This document shows positions 40,001 to 52,700 of a stretch of DNA of 64,000 nt, in pieces (position 1 is the first letter of the stretch; every line of letters starts with the position of its first letter). The stretch comes from Apostichopus japonicus (lineage: Eukaryota > Echinodermata > Holothuroidea > Aspidochirotida > Stichopodidae): assembly GCF_037975245.1 (NCBI RefSeq), contig NC_092578.1, positions 9,096,359 to 9,160,358 on the forward strand, written 5' to 3'. The position numbers and the translations under genes were made by a program. The notes under the pieces are model-generated. The model did not search any database. It was given only the letters and a program-made list of their open reading frames with translations, and was not told the origin of the DNA.

Positions 40001-43000
40001 CCCTTACTACTACTTCTCCTAACTTTCTCATGTGTGTTCTTATCCTCAAGCTTGTCCCCCTTACATTATCATGGGATGACCTTTATTAGGGGAATGTCTA
40101 GACACTCAGATTACATATTATTATGAGAACATACATTTTGATGTGTGTACATGTTTCGTCTCTTTTGACAGGGCTAAACCGATCATAGAAATATTAGCGT
40201 GGTTGGAACTGAGTCCGGATTCAGTGGATCCAGATTTGACGACCTGTTCCTTGAATGGTGAAGACTATGTGTGCGTACAAGTTACTGCATGCTTCCAGTT
40301 CAGCGGTGTCAGTCCTACTTTTGATCTAGGTGAGTGAGGAGGAGTGTCTTCAATGTTTCATGGGTAGTCATGTCCTCTACAGTGGCGGAGCTAGGGGTAT
40401 TGGTCAGGGGGGGGCGAGAATGGTCTGTAGGGGCGCTCTCAACACTATCTAAGCGGAGCGCTACCACAGGTTGGCGCGAAGCGTACAGAAATATTTTGAG
40501 TAAAAGATACTCCAAAGATCGCCGGAAATGACCCTTTCCGGGCCTTGCTAATTTGCAGATAATGTGACAAATGTCAATAGGTAGATGAGAGCGCAGTAAA
40601 AATGTCAATAATCGTGAAGAAATAAAAAGTGGTAAAAAGCTGAAAAGGGCGCAAGCAGTCCATTTGAGTCCATCAGGGGGGGCATCCCCCCCCCCTGACT
40701 GTATGGACGCTCCGCAACTGGTCCTCTAAAGGAGTGAAGTTGCCAACTTATTGAAGAATTTAATTAAAAATTACAGAGGATTGACCAAAATAAGAGTGTC
40801 AGTCAATACAGGATGATTAACCTTAATTGATTTAAAAATCACCTAATACATTGTCAAATAACTCAAGTAATCAATGATTTAGTTCAATTTCAAAACAAAT
40901 TTCCTTGCTGGCCCCTTAGTCTATGTTGTTGTTGTGTCAAAAAACACTATTTTTAGTCTCCAAAATGTTGGTTATCTTTTTTCAATTTTAGTGCCATAAA
41001 TGTGACTTTTTGCCCTAATCTTTGCCTTCCCTTAGCAGCAGAATGCATGTTTCAAGGCTCAAGAACTACAGCATTCACAACAAATCCAGCAAATTAACAT
41101 CAGTGCTATTGTTTCTAACAGGCAAAACAAAAAATGAGTCCCACATTTTGCAAATAAATGTTCATGTTTCTGAATGTTGTTTATTATGAATTACTGAAAA
41201 TGTGGAGATTTTGGGTACAAGAACTGGTATAGATTTCTGCATTTGTATGGCAACTTGACCTCTTTTGTGTAGCTTTTGCATTTTGATACTATATAATTAA
41301 AAAACATGTACCCTTAAAAGTGTCATTACCTTCGGTGAAAAAACATCCTCAGAAAAGTCCATAATTTTGCAGTTCACTGTATGTCCGTAGTAGAAAATAT
41401 TTTTTCAGTGGGGTGAAGAGGATATCCTAGGGAAGTACTTGATAGTTGAATAGGTCATGCCTATAACCAGAATTTGGAAGTTGTTGGGGTAGCTGAGCAC
41501 AGGGGTTTCTTTATTCTTGGACAAAAATTATGAAGGGAATACGGTTAAGCGTCCTGTCCGTTAAGATGCTTCTTGTTAGTTTGTTGTGGTAGATGTGACA
41601 ACAGAAGTTTGAAAGAAGTTTGCAGTTACTTGTCATACGTACGGGTATTAATACTGTAAGCCAAAGGTCTAAGATACTCTCATAACAGAAGTTCCTTGTG
41701 TGCTTTGCATAGAAACGTGAATCAGGGCTACAGCGACTGGTGTATGTTAAAGGATAAATTTATGCAGAATTCTAGTCTTGGTATGTCTTAGACCAAGAAG
41801 AAAAAAAGAAAAATTGAAGTCTGGGAATGTTTCTGTAGCTTATTCACCTTGAAAATGTACTTCATCTCAGGATTGCTCCTTTAAGGATAACTTGATGATG
41901 ATGTAGACTCCTTAGTTTTGGGACTATTATGTCAATGTTAAACCATTGATGTACCAGTTCTAACAGTTTGCCCAGAGTGTTTTCTTTTAAATTTAAACCA
42001 CCGGGGCACACTTGGATGACATTTGACACCATGGATTTTGTCATTGACAAACTTGTAACAAATCATAAAAGTGTCAATTTTCAGGCCAATAAAGTCTCTT
42101 TCTTTCCCCCGTTGAGTTGTGTGTTGTATCTTAGAAACTGACTCGGTGGTCAGTGTGTTAGACTGAGTAGTCCAGTCACCTAAACTGATGTGCCTCAGAT
42201 AAATAAAATGGTCATTCCTCAGACGTTAAAGGGTGTGAAGACTCACGCAAAAAGAAACGTCTAATGCGGGTAATTTGACCTAGTTTCGAATGAAGTGTAA
42301 CAGAAGTGTTAGACACCACCATCGATCCCAGAAAATATACACACACAGCTTGCTACCATCGTTGGTTAGACACTAGGGTACAGTCAGTACATACAGCTGC
42401 ATTCAATACCCACAGCACAGTGTATAAATGATACAGCGATGGACATCGCAGGTCCAGCTAAAGATAACAAGGTATCACGTTTCATTACTGTACTGTCTCC
42501 ATTTTGTAGTGACACGAACAAAACGTCACTTGTAAGCAACAGAAAGTTAACTTTTGCAGATGGCCGTATGCGGTTTGGGGCGAGTCTTCAATGCCTTTAA
42601 TAAAGGGTATACTAATACAACCTGGACTGACAGCAGTGTTTGTTTAAAGGTCTACAAGATGTGAATGTTGTGCCTACAGTAACCCTTTAATGATGAAACA
42701 AATCCAACTGTCATAATTTAGACCATGTGACAGAAACTTGTGATGAATAAGTTTCCAATATAGACAAGTAATGTGATCCCATTTAAATAGATAGAGATAT
42801 CTGTAGTTTTACAAGTCCTTCATGTATGACATTGAAGATTTGAGAAAGTCCACTTTTTTTCTCTTTTTTTTAAATGGCTACAATCTATTCTCTAATTTGC
42901 CAATTCTTTGCAGATATTGAGTTTTCCATTGACGTCGATGAAGAAAACACCAAGGCAGGAATCGAATCTCGATTCCTCCTCACCGAATCAAAGTTGACGC

Positions 43001-43669
43001 ACGTTGACGGTATGGTTGGCATTCCCGGGGAGAATATTAGAACCTGTGCAGATTCGTACACGGCATATCTTTCTGTAAGTGTTCTAGAAACAGTCTTTGT
43101 GTAGATCAGACAATTGCTGGAGGTGTGGAATGCGTAGTGATCTGAAACACTGGGGACTGACCAAAGATAATTACTACCTGGTCCAAGCAATTACTACCTG
43201 GTCCAGAGATTCATAGAAGTCACTAACATCTTTCTCCACTTTAAGTTACATTTTTATTCAGAGTAATGAAAGGGTACGAAAAAATTAATGTGCATTTTTT
43301 CGTATTTTCATTATTTGGTTATATTCCCTTCTATATTGTGTTGAAGTGGTAAAGTTGGTGTAAATATGTTACTATTCCCACCTGGGAAAGGTTTGATCTA
43401 CTACATTTCATTTGCCTTTACATGTGTACACTGTACTGTATAGCCTAAGCTTGTTTGCTTTCAATGCAACAAAACTTGACCTTTCTACTATTGGGCAGCT
43501 CAAAAGTTTAACACCTCCCCCCCCCCCACATCCATGTCAAATTTAGTGTAATGGTCCCCACAAAGTTGAAAAGAATCTTTCCATACTTAAAACTTGTGAC
43601 TGGTCCATAAATACACAATAGAAATGACCATTTATTAAACAAACATGTTTGATGATGTACTTTCTACAG

Positions 43670-43733
<64 letters not shown>

Positions 43734-46700
43734 GTATATATATCTATATAATTAAAGAACATCATACCAGAAAAATTCCAATTCACGACCGTTTTCGTCC
43801 TGTTGTTCTTTATTTATTTTGATCACGATTACTTTTCAGGACAAAGCCAGGGACCTCCTCACACCAGTTCCAATGAAACTCACCTATGATGTCTTCAAGT
43901 ATCCAGTTGTGACCTCCGTCCGAGGAGACGAGCCCCTCCCGTTTCCTGGGGGTCTCCCGCCAGTCAGTAACAGCTACGACTGTGAGGCGCAGTACGTCAC
44001 AGAAGAGGTAATACTGCCTCTCCCTACTTGAGATATTTAGTGGTATCTCACAGAGACTTTTATTTATTCCGTAATATTGTCAACAATCTGTACCTGCATA
44101 TCAACGCACATTGTACCACACTTCTTCAGTTTAACTAGAAAAATGTTGAAAGTGTCTTAAAAGAGAGACTTAGTAAAGGTAAATCATGGCTTTTTATTTA
44201 TAGCAATATTTTGTGATGGTAAGTTGTACCATATATATATACATAAATATAGAGGGCGGCAGTCGAGCTTCCATTGTAGCAACAAGTTTTGGCAATTGCT
44301 TGACCGTTAATTGCTTCATTTACATTCAGAAGCAATGAACTTAGGGTCATCATGTTTTTCGTTTATAGCAGTGTATTGGATTTGACCAGTTTGTATTTAT
44401 TTCACCAAATTGAAATAAGTCTTCCTGTAAGATGTGATTATAATTTATCAAAGTATGACATCTACAGTTGCTTGTCTTATCCACTGTAAGTTTGTCAGTC
44501 AACCCAGCAATATAACTGATGCAATATTTCATTGGAATAAATTGACTTTTGCCAAATCGTCTGTACAATACTACTGAATGCATTCAGACTCATCGAATAT
44601 GGATTTGAAGTACAAACAATTTAGCCGAAATGAAGAGTATGTGAAACATTCACCTAGTTATGGGACTAGGTGGTAATAGGGGGAAAAATAGCCCAGATTC
44701 AACCCAAAATGGCATGAAAGATCATTCATGAACTCTTAGTGCTGCAATGCATTGTGGGCAGTATGAATAAAACAGCATTGCCAACGGTATTGAGGAATTT
44801 TTATATTACCCCCCTTCTTGTATTTTGCCTGTTTGAGCAATCTTCCCATTCTTTGGATATCAAAATATCAAAATAGGTGGTAAACCGTTTTAAGGCACCA
44901 TGAATTTTATTGTTACTCAATTGACACAAAGGTTGTACCAAATTGCTTATTTTCCTCTCTTCTAAATTTTAATAATTCTACCTACCATATTAAGCAAAGC
45001 CTGTAATGATCTAATATCTAGGCCAAAATTTCTAATCATTTATCTTTCCCATAATAAGCAAAATTACAGGGATTTATCCTTCTATCTAATGCCTCTCCCT
45101 GTTACAATGTTTTATGTTACAAATTAAGTGACTGCTTGGTTCATGTAACAAATGTTAAAAAATCTCCGAATTTATTCATATCATGACTGTTTTTTTCCAA
45201 AAACATGTAAGGAAACCCCTTTGTTCCAATATTGTTTAGCCTCCTGTAACCTCTCTGCCACAAGTATGTCACAGGTTTATTTCACTGTTATTGACTTTCT
45301 ATTGCTCAAATGATCTCACAAATTGTAGGATTGTGCACCATAATGGGAGTGAGGGTACCCCTCTTAAGTACCATTCTGAAAGATTGTCGGCCTCTATGAA
45401 CCCATATATCTGTCTGTCTGTCTGTCGGTCTCAGGACATTTTCTATTCCGCCCTTTTCTTTTGCTCATATTAGCCTTGAGGGAATTTGGGATTCAAGTTT
45501 ATTCAGAGTATTTTAGTACATTAGATTACTCATCTTTCTTTGGAGTTTTTATATTTAAGATTACTTATCAGAGTTTGAAAAGTTCAAAGAATAGTGGTGG
45601 GGGAAGGGGGTGGGGGACAGTTTGGAGGAGGTCCATTTTAAAAAATTCTGCTATAATTAAAATAGATATTTAAAAAGAATACAGTCAAAACAAATTGGCT
45701 AAAACTGTTCAGGAGATAAGGAGTCAATGTTAATTTTGCCACATAGTAGTTGATTTGCAAAGCCTCATTTGGTAAAAATATTTTGTTGCTGATCTGGTTC
45801 ATCAATGTGTTTGTCATGCACCATTGCTGTCTGGCTGGCTGCTCCATTGATAAAGATTAACCCTTCAATGCACAGAAGTGACTTTATAGGTTTTAGTCAC
45901 AGGGTTTCAACTGTTTTTATTTTCTTCGTTTTTACCATCTAGGTAATTTTTGTCCAAAACTGTGGAAGTGATGGTATCTGCCAGACTGACATTGAACTCA
46001 ACGTTGAAGCTGAGTTGCCTGGGTAAGTCAGTCCAATTGCAAATTATCCCTTCACCTTAAACTCCTCCTCCCCCCACCCCACCCCCACCCCCACCCCTCC
46101 TGCCTACACCCATACTCCTTTAAAGTAGAGGAGGAATTCTTTGCATTTCTTTTTACGAAAGGTAAAAGATTCCTACGTTGTTCTGTAGATAGTTTCCTCA
46201 TTTCCTGTTACCTTTTACAAAAACTGTTCATTCGATGCTTGGCAAAAGAGAAAATGATTAATTAACAAGAAAAGAAAAGTTCTCACGATGATCTTCTCAC
46301 TTAATTAGCTTAATTGAAACTTGTTAAATGAAACTAAATTCCGGAAGTCCTTATTTGGTACTGAAAAGTGTTTATTATTATTTCACAAGCATCAAGTTTA
46401 AAATGACGCAGGACTCTCACCCCACGGTAGGAAAACTAACCAACCATGGAGGGTCACGTGACCTTCTACCAGATGCTACTAACATATTTGTTAACCTTTC
46501 GTCAGTTGGAAGTGCTAAACGATCTGTGACAACAGAACACACTGTAACTAGGTCTTTATGAAAAACAAAAAACAATGAGTATAATTGCTTAGGTTTAATG
46601 ATAACTTTTTTGAGATTTACTCATAAAAGGCATGATTGGCATGGACCCTGGCTAGTATTCGGACATCTACTGTCAGAGTCTTATAATACGTACGCCGGTC

Positions 46701-49700
46701 ACTCTTACGCACCTTATCACATACAAAAATTGACAAGGAGCCTTGTGTTGCTAAGGAACAACAAATCCTGTTGTCTGTTTCTCTTGTCTCTGTAAATTTG
46801 TGTACAGTCCTTATAAGCTGAGCGCATTGCAGCAGCTGCAGTTGTATTGTTTGAAAGAAAGCAAAGACTCAAAATGAAACTTGCAGTAAAAATTGGAAAA
46901 ATGTACCACTTAAGATCTAGATGCCATTGTTCGCAGTAGCTTCACAAGGAATGCGGTAGCTATGAGAGCAGGACACCGGTATAAGAGATGAGTGGTTGAT
47001 ACATTTTTTTTGGGGCGTCTCCTAATTGACTGAGTCGATCCAGGTTTATGTGTATGCCGATGTGCAGAAATGACAAAGGAAGCACTAGACCATTATGACA
47101 TTCTTTCCGGGCATGAAAAGTTGCAGTAATGTATTTCCTTCTTCAGTCAATCATGCTGACTTGACTGCTTTTGGGTTTGATTATTGAAAGTGAAAAATGA
47201 AACAGAACAGCAGACAAGGAAGTGACAAGAAAACTTGAACACAGCAAAGAAATTATTGGCTTTAAAATGGAAATTTGAACCAGTTACCTCAAGGTTATGA
47301 GCCCTCCCTAGTCTGTGCTATATGCCAACAGTCCTTTGAATTACCACAGACAACTTATGGGCTGCTGGATAGCTAAGTTAGTAGAGCACATTAACCTTCA
47401 GGTCACTGGTTTGAATCATGTTTTTATAAATAAAGTATGATGATGTCTGTGAAGTGGCGTTGACCTCTCAGTACACGTACGATCCCTTTCAAGTTACTAT
47501 GAAAGGATTGGTTCAATTGTCATCCATGTTTATGTTATATGAAAGAGGACAATAAAAGAAACACAATGGTGAAAAAACTGTTCAAATATCTCTTTTGGTT
47601 AAAGAGATATTCAAGTGTAAAGTTTTATCAGATTGTGTAGAAACTGCTGAAATCTGACTAGCTATGATGTCACATCCTCACATTCCTGAAAAGTCTTTGT
47701 TTTTTTCTCTAAATGTTTTGTGAGATTTCATGACTTTCAACCAAAAGATATGTCAGGAGATCTCTTATTTGTCAAAGGAAGTATTTGAGATTAAACATCT
47801 GAAGAATTTTTGATTATATTATTTTCAAATGTGTTAAAAAATGTAAATAATTTTTAAAGAAATATATTTACAAATGTTAAGGAAGTGAGGATGTGACGTC
47901 ACACCCTCACAGTAAGTCTTTCTACACCAGTCGTTTTCAAAGAACATTTGATATCTTCAAAATGTCATATCTCCTTAACAGAGCATGCTATCATGGTAGT
48001 TTCTTCACTGTTCTTTTTGTCTTTTTGTGCTCTTTCATACAAAATAGACATGTCAAACACCAGAACCAATCATTTAATGAGATTTTTAGACAATTTTCCA
48101 TTCCATTTCCTCTGTAGAAATAAACGAGATGAGTTGATCCTTGGTGCTTCCCCCACCCTCTACATCAATGCCAAAATTGATAATAATGGAGAAGAGGCCC
48201 ATCAGGCTATCTTAAAGGTTTATCACCCTAGTGATATGGGCTATGAAGGCGTGGAGATTGAGGCAGTAAGTAGTTGTCATAGAAACCATTTCATGATATG
48301 AACTTTTGCTTAAAAGGTGTTTGCCTCAAATCATGCCAAATAGCTTAAAGTTGTTCCTTGGATATTTTAAACTTCTGATCATCGAAGGTGCTTCCACAGA
48401 ACTTTTGACAGTGTTAAATTGGACAATAAATTAGTGTTGAGAGGAAATTCTTTTTTTTGGGGGTGGGGTTGGGGGGTTGAGGGCAGTATAACACTTGTTG
48501 CAGTTTGAGCTTGCCTTGAACATTATTTGCCTTTCTAGCATATATTTGAGTGTAATAATAATGACCTTTAATGGTAAAATACATCTTACAACCATTATTC
48601 TTTACTCTGGGTTCCCTGTAAGAATAATGTCTTCATGGTTCATATTTCAGGAACAAAAGTTATACAAATTAGAGAGAGAGTAATGTTATCAATGCTTCAT
48701 CAACATATAATTCATGACTTGCTAACAAGTATTATATAATAATAAAATAGTACTTATATAGCACATTCATCAGCAACGCTGCTCAAAGATCTCTACAAAA
48801 TACAGGAGATATTCAAAAGCAAATAGTAGAAAAATATCCCCTAAAAGGTATACACCATAAAACCTATAATAGAATAGAAAAATACATTAAAGCTATGGTG
48901 ATGCAAAAATACTGTACAGTTCAAACATCAAAGGCAATTCTAAAATAATATGTTTTTCAGCGATGTTTTAAAACTGGCAAGCCTTGCCCAGGTACGTACT
49001 GAATTCGGCAAGGCATTCCATAGCTTGGGCGAACATACTGAAAATGCCTTGTAATATGGGAAAACTGATGCCCAAGCTATAATAAAGAAGAGAGAAATGC
49101 TCTGCTTTAAGACTCCAGGAGTTAGTAATACTGAAGATGGATGGCATCGAAAAAGGGGTGTTGTGGTATCCATTTGTTTTGAGAAAATTTGTTTTATTTG
49201 TCAAGCACTTAGAGCTTACTTTTAGATTAAGTGCTATATAAATGTAATAATAATACTTAAAAAAAATTGTTGTCATAGTTCAATGTCGATGTATGGTAGA
49301 TTCCAGAATTTGATGTCTCAAATATTTCTGGTAGAACTTCATCTTTCTGTCCATAAATTATTTCTACATCATAAAGAAAAACAAAGTCATTTTAAAGACT
49401 TCACCAGAGTAATAAAACAGCCAATGTTTTCATTGTAAATGCTGGAACTTTTTGGTGCAATTTTGTGTAGAAATAAAAGTGACAAATGTAGGTAAATGGT
49501 GTTGTGTTTATATAACTATTTCTATAATGTGTTTTGGTTATTGTCATTTCTTAAAAATGATTTATGAATATATTCTGTGTCTAAGCCAAAAATCCTTACT
49601 AATATTCCTTTGCTTTGTTTTTGCTCAGAGAAGAACTACACATTATGAAATTGTTTTTGACATATTTATGTTTACTTTTGATGATTTTAAATGATGATTT

Positions 49701-52700
49701 CTTAATGTTAATATAGGATAATTTTTTTTTTTTTTTAACTTAATATATGCATCTTCTCATTTTCACTTTCTTAGACTGATATTGCAAGTTTATCTAAGAA
49801 TGTTGTTTTAACAATTTGATGTTATACATTCTTTCTCAGGTGACATGCTTGCCTCTCGCAGACCAGAGAGGGGACACCTGTACCGCTGAAATTGTGGCAA
49901 ACTGTCTACCTCAAATAGGGCAGGATGCCTCTGCTATTGTAGAATGTAGCTTGGGAAATCCTATGAATGCGTACAATTCTGTGAGTAAACTTCAGTAGTT
50001 ATATTGGTAATGGATTGCTGGTGCTCACGTCAATTTTAAGGATCGGTAGGGGTGGGGCAACTCTTGTAAGAATCGGTAGGGGTGGGGCAACTCTATTAAG
50101 GATCATAGGGGTGGGGCAACTCTTGTAAGAATCGGTAGGGGTGGGGCAACTCTTGTAAGAATCGGTAGGGGTGGGGCAACTCTTGTAAGAATCGGTAGGG
50201 GTGGGGCAACTCTATTAAAGATCATAGGGGTGGGGCAACTCTATTAAGGATTAGTAGGGGTGGGGCAACTCTTGTAAGGATCGGTAGGGGTGGAGCAACT
50301 CCTGTAAGGATCGATAGAGGTGGGGCAACTCTATTAAGGATCAGTATGGGTGGACCAATTCTTGTAAGGATTGGTAGGGATGGGGCAATTTTAAGGATTG
50401 GTAGGGATGGGGCAATTTTAAGGATTGGTAGGGGTGGGGCGACTCTTGTAAGGAGTGGTAGGGGTGGGGCAACTCTATTAAGGATCAGTATGGGTGGACT
50501 AATTCTTGTAAGGATTGGTAGGGATGGGGCAATTTTAAGGATTGGTAGGGGTGGGGCAATTTTAAGGATCGGTAGGGGTGGGGCGACTCTTGTAAGGAAC
50601 GGTAGGGCTTGGGCAACTCTTGCAAGGATCGGTAGGGCTGGGGCAAACACATACAGAAAATTACAAAGAATTTGCAGTTAGTGCTGTTGCTTAATTTCAG
50701 CCCTGTTCATAATGTTATTTCATGAAATTGTTCTTTTTCTAAAAAAGGTTCAAAATTATGCACTTCTCTCCTTCTTTGGTTCTAAATAGGTGTTAAGCTA
50801 TTTTGCCACTGCAACAAGTTGTTTTAAGGAAGCTCATTGATAGAAGTGTTGATTTGAATATTGTAATGGAAGGATTCAGAGTTCATAAATCTCTTTAAAC
50901 TCATATCATCAAAACCTTGCTGACATAAATGCAATGGGATGGCAACTATAGAAAGTGATACTATAGGTGCTGCTATGTAATGTGTGCCATTATGATAGAT
51001 TTTCTTGGAAAAGACAATTCTCAGCAAGGTTTTATTGTAGTTTAGTAAAGGCACTGTGTCAAAAAGCAAATGGTTAGCAGCTGCAAAGTCCTGCACAGTG
51101 CAGTCGGTTATGTCCTATGTAGCCTGGCTGCATCATGCTGCACCCCCATCCCCTCCCCATCTCCCTCCCTCCCCATTCCCCCCGTCCCCACTCCCTCAGC
51201 AGCCCACATTTGACACAGTGCCTTTACATGCAATGCAACTTCATTTTAGGTGTAAAAGGCACTTTGCAATGTTATCCAAGCTGGTATAGAATTGACCAAC
51301 ACTTCTCTTTAAAAGATATATTTATAAAACCAGCCAAAGCTGAAGCTGGTCGAAAAAACCTCCTCACACATTTTTGGTTTTACCGTGCAGGCTACTCTGA
51401 AACTACGGTTCGATGTTTCGGATATTCCTTGGTCTCAGGAGCGAGAAATTAACATCACAATGGTGGTATATACAGTTAGTATAGAAACTGAAGAAGAGAA
51501 GCCCAATAATATGAAGCAACTCAAATTTTCAGTCATCGTAGAAGCTGACCTTGGAGTGATTGGGTAAGTCTTTCAGTTGACATAAAGAGATTGGAACATA
51601 GGGACCCTAAGTGACATTCCATCATCGTGCCCCCCCCATCCTACTCCGCTGCCTACCACAACCTTCATCCATACCCCCCCAAAAAAAAAACATGCACCTG
51701 TGAGAAGCCTTTCCACAAACTCCTCACCTTATGACCACCAGGTTGCTATCTCTTCATTTCCCTTAAAAAGTTGAATTTACTCAAAAACAGACACATCCAT
51801 TCAGTGCTGCTCTCTTCAATCATCACTCTCTTGTGAGGTGTAATAATACAAACATCATTATTTTGAATATTTTTAGAGATAATTATGTGACATAATCCAA
51901 CTGCTTATCTACTCAATTTAAATGAAGCAAGGTCAGTAAAGCATCCCCCCCTTCCACCAGTCTTTGGTTTTTTGAAAGCCAAACAAATTGTCACTGGTAT
52001 CACAAATCTGCCAGTTCATGCATTCCCAGGCCAATGATGATGTTATTTCTGTTATGAAAGGCATTTTGCCCTGCACTCTCATGCAAACACTACTTCCCTT
52101 ATCCCACCCTCCCATCTCCCTTACATACACAGTGGCATTTCCAGGTGGGGCAGTACACCCCCCCCCCCCAATCCAACCTCATTTCAAACGTATTTGTTAG
52201 TATATATACGCATTAGAATACACCATATTATGTCTAATCTCTGAAATGTTTATATAATGAAAGGACCCCAAGACCGCTCCTCTCCCTATGTGGGAGTCTG
52301 CTTCAGCAACCTTCGGCCACACCCCTTCCTTTTATATCCTGAATCAGCCTCTGGCATTCCATAACCTTTTCCTGAATCAGTCGGGGGATATTTAGAATTT
52401 GACCCCCCACCCCACCACTATATCCCTTGAAACCCCATGGACATCATTGCATATGCACAGATGAAAAGCGTTTAGTACCTCCTAGTTGAAATGTGCAAGC
52501 AGAACCAGGAAGAAGTGACCATGTAACTTTCCAACATTAAAAGTAGAGATCCATGAAATGATAGACATCACCAATGTAGTTTTGCATTCTGCTCTCATAT
52601 TGCTTTGTTGATATTTGTAGAGTCAGTGATTGTATATTAAGGCACCAAAATCCCTCTCAGCTAGAATGGATCAACATCATCAAACAATAGGGATTGTCTC

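Noticed and set aside
50222-50681. Open frames of 142 and 111 codons on both strands
   Set aside because: Direct consequence of a 33-bp minisatellite whose unit length is a multiple of three.
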